Shown: positions 30,681-45,269 of the stretch, piece after piece | Numbering within the stretch: position 1 is the stretch's first letter | How the letters are laid out: every line of letters starts with the position of its first letter | Assembly (NCBI RefSeq): GCF_900129865.1 | Contig: NZ_FQXD01000012.1 | Span: 62,001 to 126,000, forward strand | DNA length: 64,000 nucleotides | Source of the DNA: Virgibacillus chiguensis | GTDB taxonomy: Bacteria > Bacillota > Bacilli > Bacillales > Amphibacillaceae | Reading direction: 5' to 3' | Notes under the pieces: generated by a model | Told to the model about the DNA's origin: nothing | Seen by the model: only the letters and a program-made list of their open reading frames with translations | Database searches by the model: none | Program-made: the position numbers and the translations under genes

Positions 30681-31817
30681 ATGAAATTTGTTATACAGCG
30701 AGATCAACTAATGACGGCCGTACAAAACGTCATGAAGGCTATTTCATCTCGTCCAGTTGTCGCTATTTTATCGGGAATAAAGTTGGAAGCAAGAAAAGAT
30801 GGGATAACATTAACAGGAAGCGACTCTGATATATCTATCGAATCTTATATTCCAGCTGAAGAAGAGGGAATTATTCACGTAGATCATATCGAAGAAGGTA
30901 GTATTGTGCTTCAATCCAAATATTTTCCTGATATTGTTCGCAAACTTCCAGAACAAATTGTGGAAATAGAAGTGGATGAAAGTTTAAAAGTAACGATTCG
31001 CTCAGGTAAAGCAGAATTTAATCTAAATGGACAAGATGCAGCAGAATATCCACAACTACCTAAATTACAAACAGATGACAGTTTTGAACTCCCAATAGAC
31101 CTTTTAAAAAGCTTAATTAAACAAACTGTTTTTGCTGTATCAACCATGGAAACAAGACCTATTTTAACTGGAGTGAATATGAGATTAGCTGATCAAACAC
31201 TCACTTTCTCAGCGACAGATAGTCATCGCTTAGCTTCACGAACCGTTCCCGTAACAGAAACGACGAATGAATTTTCAAATGTGGTTGTGCCAGGAAAAAG
31301 TTTGAATGAATTAAATAAAATTATGGATGATAGCGAAGAAAAAATTCAAATCAGTGTAACGAATAACCAGATTTTATTCCGTACGAAGCATTTGCAATTT
31401 TTGTCTAGACTACTTGATGGCAGTTACCCTGAAACATCACGTTTAATTCCTGATGCGAGTAAAACGATCTTATATGTAAGTACAAAAGATTTATTACATA
31501 CGATCGATCGAGCATCTTTATTAGCTAAAGAAGAGCGAAACAATGTCGTTCGTTTAACAACGAAAAACAATAACATGGTGGAAATTGCTAGTAACCATCC
31601 AGAAATAGGAAATGTTACGGAAGAAGTTTCCATTTCCTCTATAGAAGGTGAAGATTTAAAAATATCGTTTAGTTCAAAATATATGATTGATGCGTTAAAA
31701 GTAATTGATTATGAAGAAGTAAAAATTGCTTTTACAGGTGCTATGCGCCCATTTATTATTCAACCAGTTGAAGATGATTCGATTCTCCAATTGATTTTAC
31801 CCGTACGCACATACTAA
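30681..31817 (+). CDS. dnaN: DNA polymerase III beta subunit (sliding clamp)
   Basis: 378 residues, three clamp domains forming half of the dimeric ring. The N-terminus reads MKFVIQRDQLMTAVQNVMKA and the C-terminus ends LQLILPVRTY, both family hallmarks. GGAGG precedes the ATG. A terminator follows, so yaaA-recF need their own promoter. Confidence 0.98.
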   Translation: MKFVIQRDQLMTAVQNVMKAISSRPVVAILSGIKLEARKDGITLTGSDSDISIESYIPAEEEGIIHVDHIEEGSIVLQSKYFPDIVRKLPEQIVEIEVDESLKVTIRSGKAEFNLNGQDAAEYPQLPKLQTDDSFELPIDLLKSLIKQTVFAVSTMETRPILTGVNMRLADQTLTFSATDSHRLASRTVPVTETTNEFSNVVVPGKSLNELNKIMDDSEEKIQISVTNNQILFRTKHLQFLSRLLDGSYPETSRLIPDASKTILYVSTKDLLHTIDRASLLAKEERNNVVRLTTKNNNMVEIASNHPEIGNVTEEVSISSIEGEDLKISFSSKYMIDALKVIDYEEVKIAFTGAMRPFIIQPVEDDSILQLILPVRTY

Positions 31818-31839
31818 ACAATAGATAATCAGATGAAAT

Positions 31840-31880
31840 AAGAAGCCGAACAATTATAAACAGATTGTTTGGCTTCTTTG
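31840..31880 (+). terminator. Terminator of dnaN
   Basis: AAGAAGCCGAACAAT pairs with ATTGTTTGGCTTCTT (one mismatch) followed by T-rich sequence. Confidence 0.8.
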
Positions 31881-31901
31881 CATTAGAGGATATTGAACAA
31901 A

Positions 31902-32046
31902 GGTTCAGGCGCCCGGTTAGCAACGTAGCGACTGGAACGAATGAACTAAAGTTTTAAGAATCATGGTGAGGCACGAACCGATGGTGACTTATCGTAGGGC
32001 AATGGAGTGAAGTCTCCTAGTTGCTGGGCGCTGAAGCAGTACGTGT
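31902..32046 (+). repeat. A module, copy 6 (internal deletion)
   Basis: Keeps both ends (GGTTCAGGCGCCCGGTTAGC and TTGCTGGGCGCTGAAGC) but lacks about 50 bases of the middle, with AGAATCATGG joined to TGAGGCACGAACCGATGG. The box TTTATGCTTTCCTATAGT follows at about 32083-32100. Fills the unusually long dnaN-yaaA gap. Confidence 0.8.
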
Positions 32047-32351
32047 CTATTTCGTTGAATCCGTATGCGAAAGCAACAAATTTTATGCTTTCCTATAGTT
32101 AAAAAAGGTTTACAAGTTATTTCACACCTGAATAAAGCTACAAACAGCTTTTACAAACAGATTTAAAGCCTTACAGAGACTTTATTTTAGAAAAGAAGTA
32201 GGATACCTTTCCTTAAAGGCAAATCTTTAGTAAAATAGGAATATGAGAGATTGAGCGTCATTCTTTTACATCGTTATATATTGAAAAGACTGTTAACGTG
32301 CAATAGAAATTACAAAAAACATTATTAAGAAAAGAAAATGAGTGATAAACA

Positions 32352-32570
32352 ATGTGTGAGAAAATAATGATTCAAACGGAATATATCCAATTGGGGCAAT
32401 TTATAAAATTAATAAATATCTTAGACTCTGGCGGTATGGTCAAAACATATTTACAAGATGTAGGTGTACTTGTAAATGGCGAGCGTGAACATCGTCGTGG
32501 GAGAAAGTTATATGCTGGTGATAAGGTAGAAATAGATGAAGTTGGATGTTTCCAAGTGGACCGAGAATAG
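32352..32570 (+). CDS. yaaA: S4-domain protein YaaA
   Basis: 72 residues with a single S4 RNA-binding fold (LGQFIKLINILDSGGMVKTYL, then VNGEREHRRGRKLYAGDKVE). Found between dnaN and recF throughout Bacillaceae; thought to act with ribosomes, precise role unsettled. The exact start is uncertain: the second ATG (IQTEYIQLGQF) is closer to the family N-terminus. Confidence 0.9.
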   Translation: MCEKIMIQTEYIQLGQFIKLINILDSGGMVKTYLQDVGVLVNGEREHRRGRKLYAGDKVEIDEVGCFQVDRE

Positions 32571-32705
32571 ATATTTTCAAACCGTTTATAGATAGTTGCC
32601 ATCAACAATAATGTTTTAGCTTCCACCATAATGAACCTGCATTATTTTACAAGCTAAGAGGCTGTAAAACCTAGCGAACTATTTCCTGAATAAAGAGGAT
32701 GAAAC

Positions 32706-33818
32706 ATGCATATACAACAACTCCAATTAAAAAATTATCGCAATTATGAAAGCCTAGATATGACTTTTGACCATGCAATTAATGTGATTATAGGCGAAAA
32801 TGCACAAGGGAAGACAAACTTAATGGAGGCTATTTACCTATTAGCGTTTACGAAATCCCATCGTACTCCCAGGGAAAAGGAACTAGTTAAATGGGAAGAA
32901 GAGTATGCTAAAATAGAAGGTAGAGTGACCAAACGAAATCAGTCTTTTCCGCTTGAAATTGTCATTTCCGCAAAAGGGAAAAAGGCAAAATTAAATCGCA
33001 TGGAGCAAAAGAAATTAAGTGACTACATTGGAGCCTTTAATGTCGTAATGTTTGCTCCAGAGGATTTAACGCTTGTCAAAGGTGCACCTCAAATTCGCAG
33101 ACGGTTTATGGACATGGAACTAGGTCAAATCCAACCGCGCTATATTTATCATCTAGGCCAGTTTCAAAAGATTCTTAAACAGCGGAATCACGTATTAAAG
33201 CAATTACAACGACAATCTACCCAAGATCGAACGATGTTGTACGTTTTAACCGATCAGCTTATTGAACATGCCGCAACTTTATTAGAAAGGCGGTTTGTTT
33301 TTTTGACTTTGCTAAGAAAATGGGCTAGTCCAATTCATTATGGTATAAGCCGTCAGTTAGAAACGTTGCATATTGCTTACGATCCGACAATAGACGTATC
33401 AGAAGAAGCGAATAAGGGAAAAATAGCAGATATATATAATCGTAAATTTAGCGAAATTGAAGATAAAGAGATCGATCGAGGAACAACGTTAATTGGTCCC
33501 CATCGAGATGATTTATTATTTTATGTGAATGATAAAAATGTCCAAATTTACGGTTCACAAGGTCAACAACGTACGACAGCTTTAGCGGTTAAATTAGCCG
33601 AAATTGAATTAATTTATAACGAAGTCGGGGAATATCCGATCTTACTGCTAGATGATGTCTTAAGCGAACTAGATGATTACCGACAGTCCCATTTATTAGA
33701 AACTATTCAAGGAAAGGTACAAACCTTTGTCTCCACCACAAGTGTAGATGGTATTCAGCATGAAACATTAAACCAAGCAGCCATTTTTCGGGTGAGGGAT
33801 GGGAAAGTAGAATCTTAA
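32706..33818 (+). CDS. recF: Recombination mediator RecF
   Basis: SMC-like ATPase that helps load RecA on gapped DNA. 370 residues; Walker A GENAQGKT at 30-37, ABC signature GSQGQQRT near 285 and Walker [12 protein letters not shown] near 320. Standard position before remB and gyrB. Confidence 0.97.
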   Translation: MHIQQLQLKNYRNYESLDMTFDHAINVIIGENAQGKTNLMEAIYLLAFTKSHRTPREKELVKWEEEYAKIEGRVTKRNQSFPLEIVISAKGKKAKLNRMEQKKLSDYIGAFNVVMFAPEDLTLVKGAPQIRRRFMDMELGQIQPRYIYHLGQFQKILKQRNHVLKQLQRQSTQDRTMLYVLTDQLIEHAATLLERRFVFLTLLRKWASPIHYGISRQLETLHIAYDPTIDVSEEANKGKIADIYNRKFSEIEDKEIDRGTTLIGPHRDDLLFYVNDKNVQIYGSQGQQRTTALAVKLAEIELIYNEVGEYPILLLDDVLSELDDYRQSHLLETIQGKVQTFVSTTSVDGIQHETLNQAAIFRVRDGKVES

Positions 33819-33834
33819 ATACGGGGGAATCGTC

Positions 33835-36076
<2,242 letters not shown>

Positions 36077-36208
36077 ACTGGCAATGGAAAACGAGAAATA
36101 CTTGGCGATTAGCTAAGTTTTTCTAACACAATTACGAAATGAATCGGATAAAGACATAATACATTTAATTATTGCTTGGTTAGATGAGTAAATGGAGGTA
36201 GTCGGATA

Positions 36209-38704
36209 ATGGCGGATCAACAACGTCCAAAAGTACAGGAAATCAATCTCGGGAAAGAGATGCGTACATCATTCCTAGATTATGCTATGAGTGTAATTGT
36301 TTCTCGTGCATTGCCTGATGTTCGTGACGGATTAAAACCTGTACATCGTAGAATATTATATGCAATGAATGATTTAGGTATGCATGCAGATAAAGCGTAT
36401 AAAAAATCAGCACGTATTGTCGGAGAAGTAATTGGTAAGTATCACCCACATGGTGACTCAGCTGTATACGAAGCCATGGTGCGTATGGCACAAGATTTTA
36501 GCTATCGTAATATGCTTGTTGATGGGCATGGAAACTTTGGTTCGGTTGATGGCGATTCAGCAGCAGCTATGCGTTACACCGAAGCAAGAATGTCGAAAAT
36601 TTCCATGGAATTACTAAGAGATATTAATAAAGATACCATTGATTATGTCGATAACTATGATGGATCGGAAAGAGAACCTGTCGTTTTTCCAGCACGTTTT
36701 CCGAATTTGTTAGTGAATGGTGCATCTGGTATTGCGGTAGGTATGGCGACAAACATTCCACCACATAATTTAGGAGAAACGATCGATGCGGTACTCGCAT
36801 TGAGCAAGCAACCAGATATTACGATTGATGAGTTAATGGGAGAGTATATTCATGGGCCTGATTTTCCAACTGCTGGGCAAATTCTTGGTCGTAGTGGGAT
36901 TCGAAAAGCATATGAAACAGGAAAAGGTTCCATTACCGTTCGCGCAAAAGTAACAATTGAAGAGACAGCGAACGGGAAGCCGAGAATTATCGCTACTGAA
37001 TTACCTTACCAAGTAAACAAAGCAAAATTGATTGAAAAAATTGCGGAGCTTGTTCGAGACAAGCGCATTGATGGTATAACGGATTTGCGTGATGAATCTG
37101 ATCGTGATGGGTTAAGAGTCGTTATAGAACTTAGACGTGATGCTAATGCGAATGTTGTTTTAAATAATTTGTACAAGCATACCGCATTGCAAACGACATT
37201 TGGCATTAACATGTTAGCACTTGTTGATGGACGTCCAAAAGTGTTAACGATTAAACAATGTTTGGAGCATTATTTAGAGCATCAAAAAGTAATTATAAAA
37301 CGACGAACAGCATTTGAATTACGCAAAGCAGAAGCAAGGGCACATATTTTAGAAGGATTGCGCATTGCACTTGACCATTTAGATGAAGTGATTACACTCA
37401 TTCGTAACTCCAAAACGACAGATATTGCCCGTAACGGTTTAATGGAACGTTTTGATTTATCAGAAAAGCAAGCACAAGCCATTCTAGATATGCGTCTGCA
37501 ACGCTTAACAGGCTTAGAACGCGAAAAAATTGAAGATGAATATAAAGAATTAAAGCAGCTCATTGAAGAATTGAAAGCCATTCTTGCAGATGAAGAAAAG
37601 GTTTTAGAAATTATTCGTGAGGAGCTTGCTGAAATCAAAGAACGTTTTAATGATGATCGGCGTACAGAAATCGTAATTGGTGGTAGTGATTTCTTTGAGG
37701 ATGAAGATTTAATTCCTGAAGAAAATATTGTGATTACGTTAACGCACCAAGGTTATATTAAACGTCTTCCTTCTTCCACTTACCGCACGCAAAATCGCGG
37801 TGGCCGTGGTATACAAGGTATGGGAACAAACGAGGATGATTTTGTTGAGCATCTTGTCTCTACTTCAACACATGATACGATTTTATTCTTTACGAATAAA
37901 GGAAAAGTATACAAAGCGAAAGGGTATGAGATCCCTGAATTTAGTCGAACGGCAAAAGGAATACCAATTATTAATTTGTTACAAGTAGAAAAAGGCGAGT
38001 GGGTCAATGCAGTAATAACTGTTAATGACTATATGGAAAATCAATTTTTATTCTTTACGACGAAGCATGGTATATCTAAGCGAACTTCGCTAGCGCAATT
38101 TGCTAATATCCGAAAAGGTGGTTTAATTGCAGTAGGTCTTAGAGAAGACGATGAACTTATATCTGTACGTCTGACAGATGGAATGAAAGATATCATGATC
38201 GCGACGAAAAATGGATATCTCATTCGTTTTCCTGAAGACCAAGTTCGTCCAATGGGAAGAAGTGCGGCAGGTGTAAAAGGTATTTCTTTGCGAGAAGATG
38301 ATGAAGTTGTATCAATGGAGATCCTACAAGAAGATGCGAATATTCTCCACGTAACGAATAAAGGTTTTGGAAAACAAACGCCAGAGTCGGAATACCGCAC
38401 GACGAACCGTGGTGGGAAAGGTATTTTCACTTGTAATCTAACAGAAAAAACTGGTCACGTTGTTGCAGTTAAGGCGGTTTCTGGAGAAGAAGATTTGATG
38501 TTGATTACCGTAGCTGGTGTGCTTATTCGTATTCCAGTTGAAAGTATTTCGGTCACAGGAAGAAATACAATGGGAGTTCGTTTAATTCGTTTGCATGAAG
38601 ATGAAGAAGTAGCAACAGTTGCTCGAATTGAACCAGATGAAGAAGAAAATACAGAGCAAGAGCAAGAGCAAGAACAAGACGAAGCGGAATCGAGCGATGA
38701 ATAA
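36209..38704 (+). CDS. gyrA: DNA gyrase subunit A
   Basis: 831 residues. Catalytic tyrosine Y123 in MRYTEARMS; the quinolone region reads [17 protein letters not shown], with Ser84 and Glu88 unchanged, i.e. the quinolone-sensitive form. Coiled-coil gate about 370-490, six-bladed C-terminal DNA-wrapping domain with the GyrA box ([10 protein letters not shown]), and an acidic Glu/Gln-rich tail. Separated from gyrB by 132 bases that include a partial reverse B sequence. Confidence 0.98.
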   Translation: MADQQRPKVQEINLGKEMRTSFLDYAMSVIVSRALPDVRDGLKPVHRRILYAMNDLGMHADKAYKKSARIVGEVIGKYHPHGDSAVYEAMVRMAQDFSYRNMLVDGHGNFGSVDGDSAAAMRYTEARMSKISMELLRDINKDTIDYVDNYDGSEREPVVFPARFPNLLVNGASGIAVGMATNIPPHNLGETIDAVLALSKQPDITIDELMGEYIHGPDFPTAGQILGRSGIRKAYETGKGSITVRAKVTIEETANGKPRIIATELPYQVNKAKLIEKIAELVRDKRIDGITDLRDESDRDGLRVVIELRRDANANVVLNNLYKHTALQTTFGINMLALVDGRPKVLTIKQCLEHYLEHQKVIIKRRTAFELRKAEARAHILEGLRIALDHLDEVITLIRNSKTTDIARNGLMERFDLSEKQAQAILDMRLQRLTGLEREKIEDEYKELKQLIEELKAILADEEKVLEIIREELAEIKERFNDDRRTEIVIGGSDFFEDEDLIPEENIVITLTHQGYIKRLPSSTYRTQNRGGRGIQGMGTNEDDFVEHLVSTSTHDTILFFTNKGKVYKAKGYEIPEFSRTAKGIPIINLLQVEKGEWVNAVITVNDYMENQFLFFTTKHGISKRTSLAQFANIRKGGLIAVGLREDDELISVRLTDGMKDIMIATKNGYLIRFPEDQVRPMGRSAAGVKGISLREDDEVVSMEILQEDANILHVTNKGFGKQTPESEYRTTNRGGKGIFTCNLTEKTGHVVAVKAVSGEEDLMLITVAGVLIRIPVESISVTGRNTMGVRLIRLHEDEEVATVARIEPDEEENTEQEQEQEQDEAESSDE

Positions 38705-38842
38705 ATCTCAATGAAGCTAATCTACTAGTAGACATGAATGGATTAGATGGTAACGGAGGGAGTCCGCCCTCCAGCCTCTAACCATTGGATAGCAGTTTTA
38801 AATTTTTGAAATCGATTACACAAAGGTACAGGGGGAATTTAC

Positions 38843-39910
38843 TTGTGGGTTGAAACTAATGCACTTTCACCAGGTTGTGTGTTGCTTCGCGATGTGAAAG
38901 GAAAATCACATCGTGCTATTATTCCTAAGCATACAGTACTTACAGAGGAACATATTACTGTTTTACATAAGTTTCTCATTGAAAAAGTAGATGTTTCCGA
39001 AAAACAGGCTGAAGGTGACAAACAGAAAGAAATACAAACCGAAACGATAAAAGTGGCTACACATCCTACCACATCTTTTTCTAAGCAATATCAGCGTACA
39101 GTTCAACAATACAAAAAACTATTTGCTAAATGGCAGAGCAGTGCGCGCATTGATATTACAGAAGTTCGTGCTTTAATCATACCATTATTAGATAACATGG
39201 AAGAGATAAGTAAGTATGTATTTAAATTGCATCATTATGCTAAAAAAGAAGATTATATCTATCATCATCATATAGCCATGGCGATATTAGCAGCGTACAT
39301 TGGTTATAAATCTGAATTTTCTAAAGGAGAATGGTTGCAATTAGGGTTAGGAGGATTGCTGAGTGATTGTGGAATGGCAAGGATAAATCCTACCATTATT
39401 GAAAAAGAGACTATGCTAACGGAAGCCGAAATGAATGAAATTAAAAACCATCCAATATATTCCTATCAATTTATTAAAAACGTGCCTATTCTAAAGTCAG
39501 ACATAAAACAAGCCATTTCACAGCATCATGAACGACTTGATGGTAGCGGGTATCCTTTCGGGTTAACAGAAAGGAAAATTAATCGGTATGCTCGAATCAT
39601 AGCTATTTGTGATACCTACCATGCAATGACGTGTGAACGTTACTATAAACAAAAGCAGTCTCCTTTCAAAGTTATCGAAGTATTGCAGGCCGAAAAGTTT
39701 ACAAAGTTAGATCCAGAAATGATTCAGTTATTTATACAAATGATGACACAGTTTTCGATCGGTACGAAGGTGAAGCTATCCAACCAAAAAACAGCGGAAA
39801 TTGTATTTACGGATGAAAAGAAACCAACTCGTCCTATGGTACGGTTAAAAGATAATCAAATTATTGCTTTAGAAAATTATCCAGACTTATTTATTGAAGT
39901 ATTATTGTAA
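38843..39910 (+). CDS. HD-GYP domain protein with a degenerate metal site
   Basis: 355 residues from a TTG start (AGGGGGA upstream). HD-GYP proteins usually hydrolyse c-di-GMP. The domain covers about 130-320: HHHIAMAI, then LLSDCGMARI where the family has LLHDIGK, then NHPIYSYQF, HHERLDGSGYPFG and CDTYHAMT. The central His of the HD pair is Ser and the following Lys is Met, while the GYP motif is intact. Catalysis is therefore doubtful; a sensing or scaffold role is possible. The N-terminal 100 residues have no known motif. Confidence 0.85.
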   Translation: MWVETNALSPGCVLLRDVKGKSHRAIIPKHTVLTEEHITVLHKFLIEKVDVSEKQAEGDKQKEIQTETIKVATHPTTSFSKQYQRTVQQYKKLFAKWQSSARIDITEVRALIIPLLDNMEEISKYVFKLHHYAKKEDYIYHHHIAMAILAAYIGYKSEFSKGEWLQLGLGGLLSDCGMARINPTIIEKETMLTEAEMNEIKNHPIYSYQFIKNVPILKSDIKQAISQHHERLDGSGYPFGLTERKINRYARIIAICDTYHAMTCERYYKQKQSPFKVIEVLQAEKFTKLDPEMIQLFIQMMTQFSIGTKVKLSNQKTAEIVFTDEKKPTRPMVRLKDNQIIALENYPDLFIEVLL

Positions 39911-40044
39911 TGGGAGGACAAAAAGCAGTATAGTTTTAATAGAAACTTTCCTATAGTAGAAAGATAAGGAGCCTCCTTTCTACACGTTTTTCAAAGAAGT
40001 CTCCCAGATTTTATGGGTTTTATCCGTAATTACACATTTTGTTT

Positions 40045-40992
40045 CTAAATTTTGCGTTGCTTGTATAATTCATTCATAAGTAAAGCTGGTGTTTTCCAAG
40101 CTGCCAATTCTAAAAAATGTGATATATAAGGGAAATCAACATCAGCTTTATGGACAAAAAGGTCGCCCCACCATTCCGTTTCATAGCGACCGAGCATACT
40201 TAAATTGTAAAGGACTAAGTAGTGAACCATTACCTCATGGATGGGGAAAAAATCTTCCCGATAGACCGGGAAATATAATTCCTTTGAATGTTGTTGCATA
40301 AAAAATGGTCCACAAGGCTCTAAAATAGGTTCCTCTACCTCCATTCGAATCTTCTGCTTATCCGTATCTGTATATTTAATAGGAGGAACGTATGCTTGAA
40401 TTCGCTTTATAAAAGCCGCTTCAGTTAAGTGATAGCTATCTAACAAATGAACTGGAAATTCTAACAGTGGTGATGATATTCTTCCTACAGCTGCCAAATG
40501 CGGATTCTGATCTAACTGGAAAACAGGTTGCATTTCGGGAATGAGCGCGAGTAATTTTTGCATACTCCGTTTTTCAAACGGGGTTTCTAGCGCAAATAAA
40601 TGCTCTGAAAAGTATGGAAAAAGTCCATTATGCTGTATCTTTACTTCATCGTTTAAAAAATGATAATTTTTCTTTTTCTTTTTTCTTGCAGTTACACCAT
40701 GTGCTAATAAATTTGTTGATTCTGGATAATGAGGACGCTTTGTTAATAAACAAGCTTTAATAAGGTGAACCATGCCGTAAAAATAAAGGATCGGCTGCAT
40801 AAATAGTTCTGTCTTTCTCCCTTGTTCAAAGAAACGCTTTCCATGATCCATATAATAGAGAAAAGCGTTGCAATTATGATAACTATTTACTTCTGCATCG
40901 ACTACATTATTTTTTACATAGCAATGGTGTAAGTAGGATTGAGCCGTTTGCTGCGATTGTAAATAAGTTAAAAAAATATCTTCACGAAGCAT
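40045..40992 (-). CDS. yaaC: YaaC-like protein
   Basis: 315 residues from the ATG at 40992 (GAAGGTG before it). Similar in length, composition and position (between gyrA and guaB, opposite strand) to B. subtilis YaaC. The N-terminal third has YHNCNAFLYYMDHGKRFFEQGR and PILYFYGMVHLIKACLL; a KKKKKNYHFL run follows. No catalytic motif is recognised and the function is unknown. Confidence 0.85.
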   Translation of the reverse strand: MLREDIFLTYLQSQQTAQSYLHHCYVKNNVVDAEVNSYHNCNAFLYYMDHGKRFFEQGRKTELFMQPILYFYGMVHLIKACLLTKRPHYPESTNLLAHGVTARKKKKKNYHFLNDEVKIQHNGLFPYFSEHLFALETPFEKRSMQKLLALIPEMQPVFQLDQNPHLAAVGRISSPLLEFPVHLLDSYHLTEAAFIKRIQAYVPPIKYTDTDKQKIRMEVEEPILEPCGPFFMQQHSKELYFPVYREDFFPIHEVMVHYLVLYNLSMLGRYETEWWGDLFVHKADVDFPYISHFLELAAWKTPALLMNELYKQRKI

Positions 40993-41215
40993 ATACACAC
41001 CTTCTAACTATGCAAAAATTTTGAATCCATTTACTTTTTATTTCCTTTAAAATCGGGTTGAAAAAGCTATTTCATTGGCGTATTGTATATAAAAATAGAT
41101 CTTATTTTAGTTTATCTCAGTACGGATTAACCATACATGTAAGTTTGCATATAGCCACAAAATGATTACAACAGGAATTGCTTCCTATTGCTAAATTAAA
41201 AAAGGAGGATAATGA

Positions 41216-42685
<1,470 letters not shown>

Positions 42686-42759
42686 GAAGTAATAGATTAG
42701 CAAAATTTGGCTATCGTTAAGTCTCGCTTGTATTCAATCATTTCCTATAGTACAAAAAG

Positions 42760-42792
42760 TAGATGTGGGATACATCCCCATCTATTTTTTTA
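42760..42792 (+). terminator. Terminator of guaB
   Basis: TAGATG and GGG pair with CCC and CATCTA, followed by seven T residues. A partial forward B/box sequence (about 42700-42755) precedes it. Confidence 0.85.
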
Positions 42793-42959
42793 TCTCTTTA
42801 TATGGTAAAATAACTAAGTGCACGAAAAAGATGTACGTTATTTTTCTATGTATGTTTAAAAAAAGAGAAAACGACCGATAAAATAAATTAAACGACTAGC
42901 AATCTTTTTGGACATACATAGGAAGGGAAAGGTTAAACTACAGTTGGGGGTACAAGAAA

Positions 42960-44291
42960 GTGAAACATGTTATGAGAAAAAGTTTCTTTATTTTTCTGGC
43001 AGCCGTTATAATGGCATTTTCTATCGCAATACAGCCATTATCTGCGCAAGCTTCAGAAGTAGATCTTGAAGCAGAATCTGCTATCTTGGTAGATGCAAAT
43101 ACAGGGAAAATTTTATTTGCTAAAAATGCGGATAAATTGTTTCCTCCAGCTAGTATGACCAAAATGATGACAGAGTACTTAGTATGGGAAGCTGTTGAAA
43201 AAGGTCAAATCAGCTGGGACACAACAACACAGATTAGCGACTATCCATACAGTATTTCCGCAGATTCAACTTTCTCCGGAATCGGATTAAAGCAAGCGAA
43301 GGATTATAAGGTAAAAGATCTTTATCATGCAATGGCGATTAATTCGGATAATGCAGCTACCATTGCCCTTGCTGAACTTATTGCCGGTTCAGAAGGAGAA
43401 TTCGTCAAATTAATGAATAAAAAAGGCGAAGAGATGGGTCTGCCAGATTTTGAATTTGTCAATTCAACTGGAATTGAAAATGAATCATTAGGGGACAACC
43501 ATCCAAAAGGAACAGATCCCAATGGAGTGAACTATCTCTCTGCGAAGTCTGCAGCTTTATTAGCTTACCATCTTGTTCATGATTTTCCAAAGGCTTTAGA
43601 AATATCAAGTAAGCCGACCGTGAAGTTTGATGGCAAGGAGCTTCGTAATTTAAATTGGATGCTTCAGCATGATAAAACGAATTTTGAAGAATTTTATTAT
43701 GAAGGTGTTGACGGTTTAAAAACTGGTTTCACTGATTTAGCAGGCTATACCTTTACTGGAACTGCCAAAAAGGGAGATCGCCGTTTAATTTCTGTTGTCA
43801 TGAAAACGAAAAGCGAAGCAAAGCGTTTTGAGCAAACTGCTAAATTGCTAGATTACGGCTTCCAAAAATTTGAGAATACAGAAATTTTCCCTGCTGGATA
43901 TCAATTGGAAGATAAATCCAGCATTCCGGTTAATAAAGGAAAGAAAGATGATGTAAGCATATCACTTGCTGAATCTGTATCTTTGCCAATTAAACCCGAT
44001 GAAAAAGATTTATATGAAATAACATATACATTGGATAAGGAAAAATTAAACAAAGATGGACAACTAACAGCACCTATTAAAAAAGGTGAAAAAATAGGGA
44101 CAGCTCAAATTACTTATAAAGCTGATAATGATTATGGGTATATAACGAAGGACAGTAATAGTACAGTTGATGTTGTAACGGACACTAGTGTGGAGAAATC
44201 AAATTGGTTTATGTTAACAATAGGAGCAATAGGTGATTTCTTTGTTGATTTATTTCATACAGTGGTAGACTGGATTAAAGGCTTGTTCTAA
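42960..44291 (+). CDS. dacA: D-alanyl-D-alanine carboxypeptidase DacA (PBP5)
   Basis: Trims D-Ala from peptidoglycan stem peptides. 443 residues from a GTG start; signal peptide at about 1-32 (FFIFLAAVIMAFSIAIQ, cleaved after AQA). Catalytic Ser65 and Lys68 in PPASMTKM, the SDN motif in AINSDNAAT near 127, and KTG in DGLKTGFTD near 260. The C-terminal amphipathic helix (DFFVDLFHTVVDWIKGLF) anchors it to the outer membrane face. Confidence 0.96.
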   Translation: MKHVMRKSFFIFLAAVIMAFSIAIQPLSAQASEVDLEAESAILVDANTGKILFAKNADKLFPPASMTKMMTEYLVWEAVEKGQISWDTTTQISDYPYSISADSTFSGIGLKQAKDYKVKDLYHAMAINSDNAATIALAELIAGSEGEFVKLMNKKGEEMGLPDFEFVNSTGIENESLGDNHPKGTDPNGVNYLSAKSAALLAYHLVHDFPKALEISSKPTVKFDGKELRNLNWMLQHDKTNFEEFYYEGVDGLKTGFTDLAGYTFTGTAKKGDRRLISVVMKTKSEAKRFEQTAKLLDYGFQKFENTEIFPAGYQLEDKSSIPVNKGKKDDVSISLAESVSLPIKPDEKDLYEITYTLDKEKLNKDGQLTAPIKKGEKIGTAQITYKADNDYGYITKDSNSTVDVVTDTSVEKSNWFMLTIGAIGDFFVDLFHTVVDWIKGLF

Positions 44292-44367
44292 GCATAGTAG
44301 TCAGCATTGTGTATAGTATACTTTTATAAAGAATACGAAATAAGAATGTGATTAGGGGGCGGTTGCT

Positions 44368-45252
44368 TTGTCAAATATAGGTACAGAACGTGTAAAACGA
44401 GGTATGGCAGAAATGCAAAAAGGCGGCGTCATTATGGATGTTGTCAATGCAGAACAAGCTAAAATCGCTGAAGAAGCAGGTGCAGTAGCTGTTATGGCAC
44501 TTGAACGTGTTCCTTCAGATATTCGAGCCGCTGGTGGCGTAGCTCGGATGGCAGATCCGACAATTACGGAAGAAGTACTTGGAGCTGTATCCATTCCAGT
44601 AATGGCAAAAGCTCGAATTGGACATATTACAGAAGCACGTGTTTTAGAAGCGATGGGTGTAGACTATATTGACGAAAGTGAAGTCTTAACTCCTGCTGAT
44701 GATATTTATCATATTAATAAATCTGATTATACGGTACCGTTTGTTTGTGGTTGCCGTAATCTTGGGGAAGCAGCTCGTCGTATAGGCGAAGGCGCTTCGA
44801 TGTTACGAACAAAAGGAGAGCCTGGTACAGGGAATATCGTTGAAGCTGTGCGTCATATGCGCCAAGTACAATCGGAAATTCGTATGGTGTCTTCTATGTC
44901 CCGTGATGAAGTTATGACTTATGCGAAGGAAATTGGTGCGCCATTTGAATTATTATTGCAAATTCGTGAAGAAGGTCGCTTGCCTGTAGTTAATTTTGCA
45001 GCAGGTGGTATTGCTACGCCAAGTGATGCAGCACTAATGATGGAATTAGGAGCTGATGGTGTATTTGTTGGTTCTGGTATATTTAAATCAGCAAATCCAG
45101 CTAAATTCGCCAAAGCTATCGTGGAAGCAACGACACATTATCAAGACTATAAACTGATTGCAGAACTTTCTAAAGATCTTGGCGATGCGATGAAAGGGCT
45201 AGATATGGCTACAATTGAAGCTCATGACCGAATGCAGGATCGTAGCGAGTAA
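44368..45252 (+). CDS. pdxS: Pyridoxal 5'-phosphate synthase, PdxS subunit
   Basis: Makes PLP from ribose 5-phosphate, glyceraldehyde 3-phosphate and ammonia delivered by PdxT. 294 residues from a TTG start after AGGGGGCGG. TIM barrel with [20 protein letters not shown] and the phosphate loop [21 protein letters not shown]; the lysines used for imine formation are in MAKARIGH and [10 protein letters not shown]. Pairs with pdxT 17 bases downstream. Confidence 0.97.
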   Translation: MSNIGTERVKRGMAEMQKGGVIMDVVNAEQAKIAEEAGAVAVMALERVPSDIRAAGGVARMADPTITEEVLGAVSIPVMAKARIGHITEARVLEAMGVDYIDESEVLTPADDIYHINKSDYTVPFVCGCRNLGEAARRIGEGASMLRTKGEPGTGNIVEAVRHMRQVQSEIRMVSSMSRDEVMTYAKEIGAPFELLLQIREEGRLPVVNFAAGGIATPSDAALMMELGADGVFVGSGIFKSANPAKFAKAIVEATTHYQDYKLIAELSKDLGDAMKGLDMATIEAHDRMQDRSE

Positions 45253-45269
45253 GAAAGAAGGCATGTCTT

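Noticed and set aside
37282-37638. 118-codon minus-strand ORF inside gyrA (and similar shadows in dnaA, gyrB, metQ)
   Set aside because: Serine/arginine-rich shadow frames of highly expressed genes; no ribosome sites.
38628-38700. Glu/Gln repeat at the gyrA end as a possible microsatellite or frameshift
   Set aside because: An acidic C-terminal tail is normal for Firmicute GyrA and the frame is intact.
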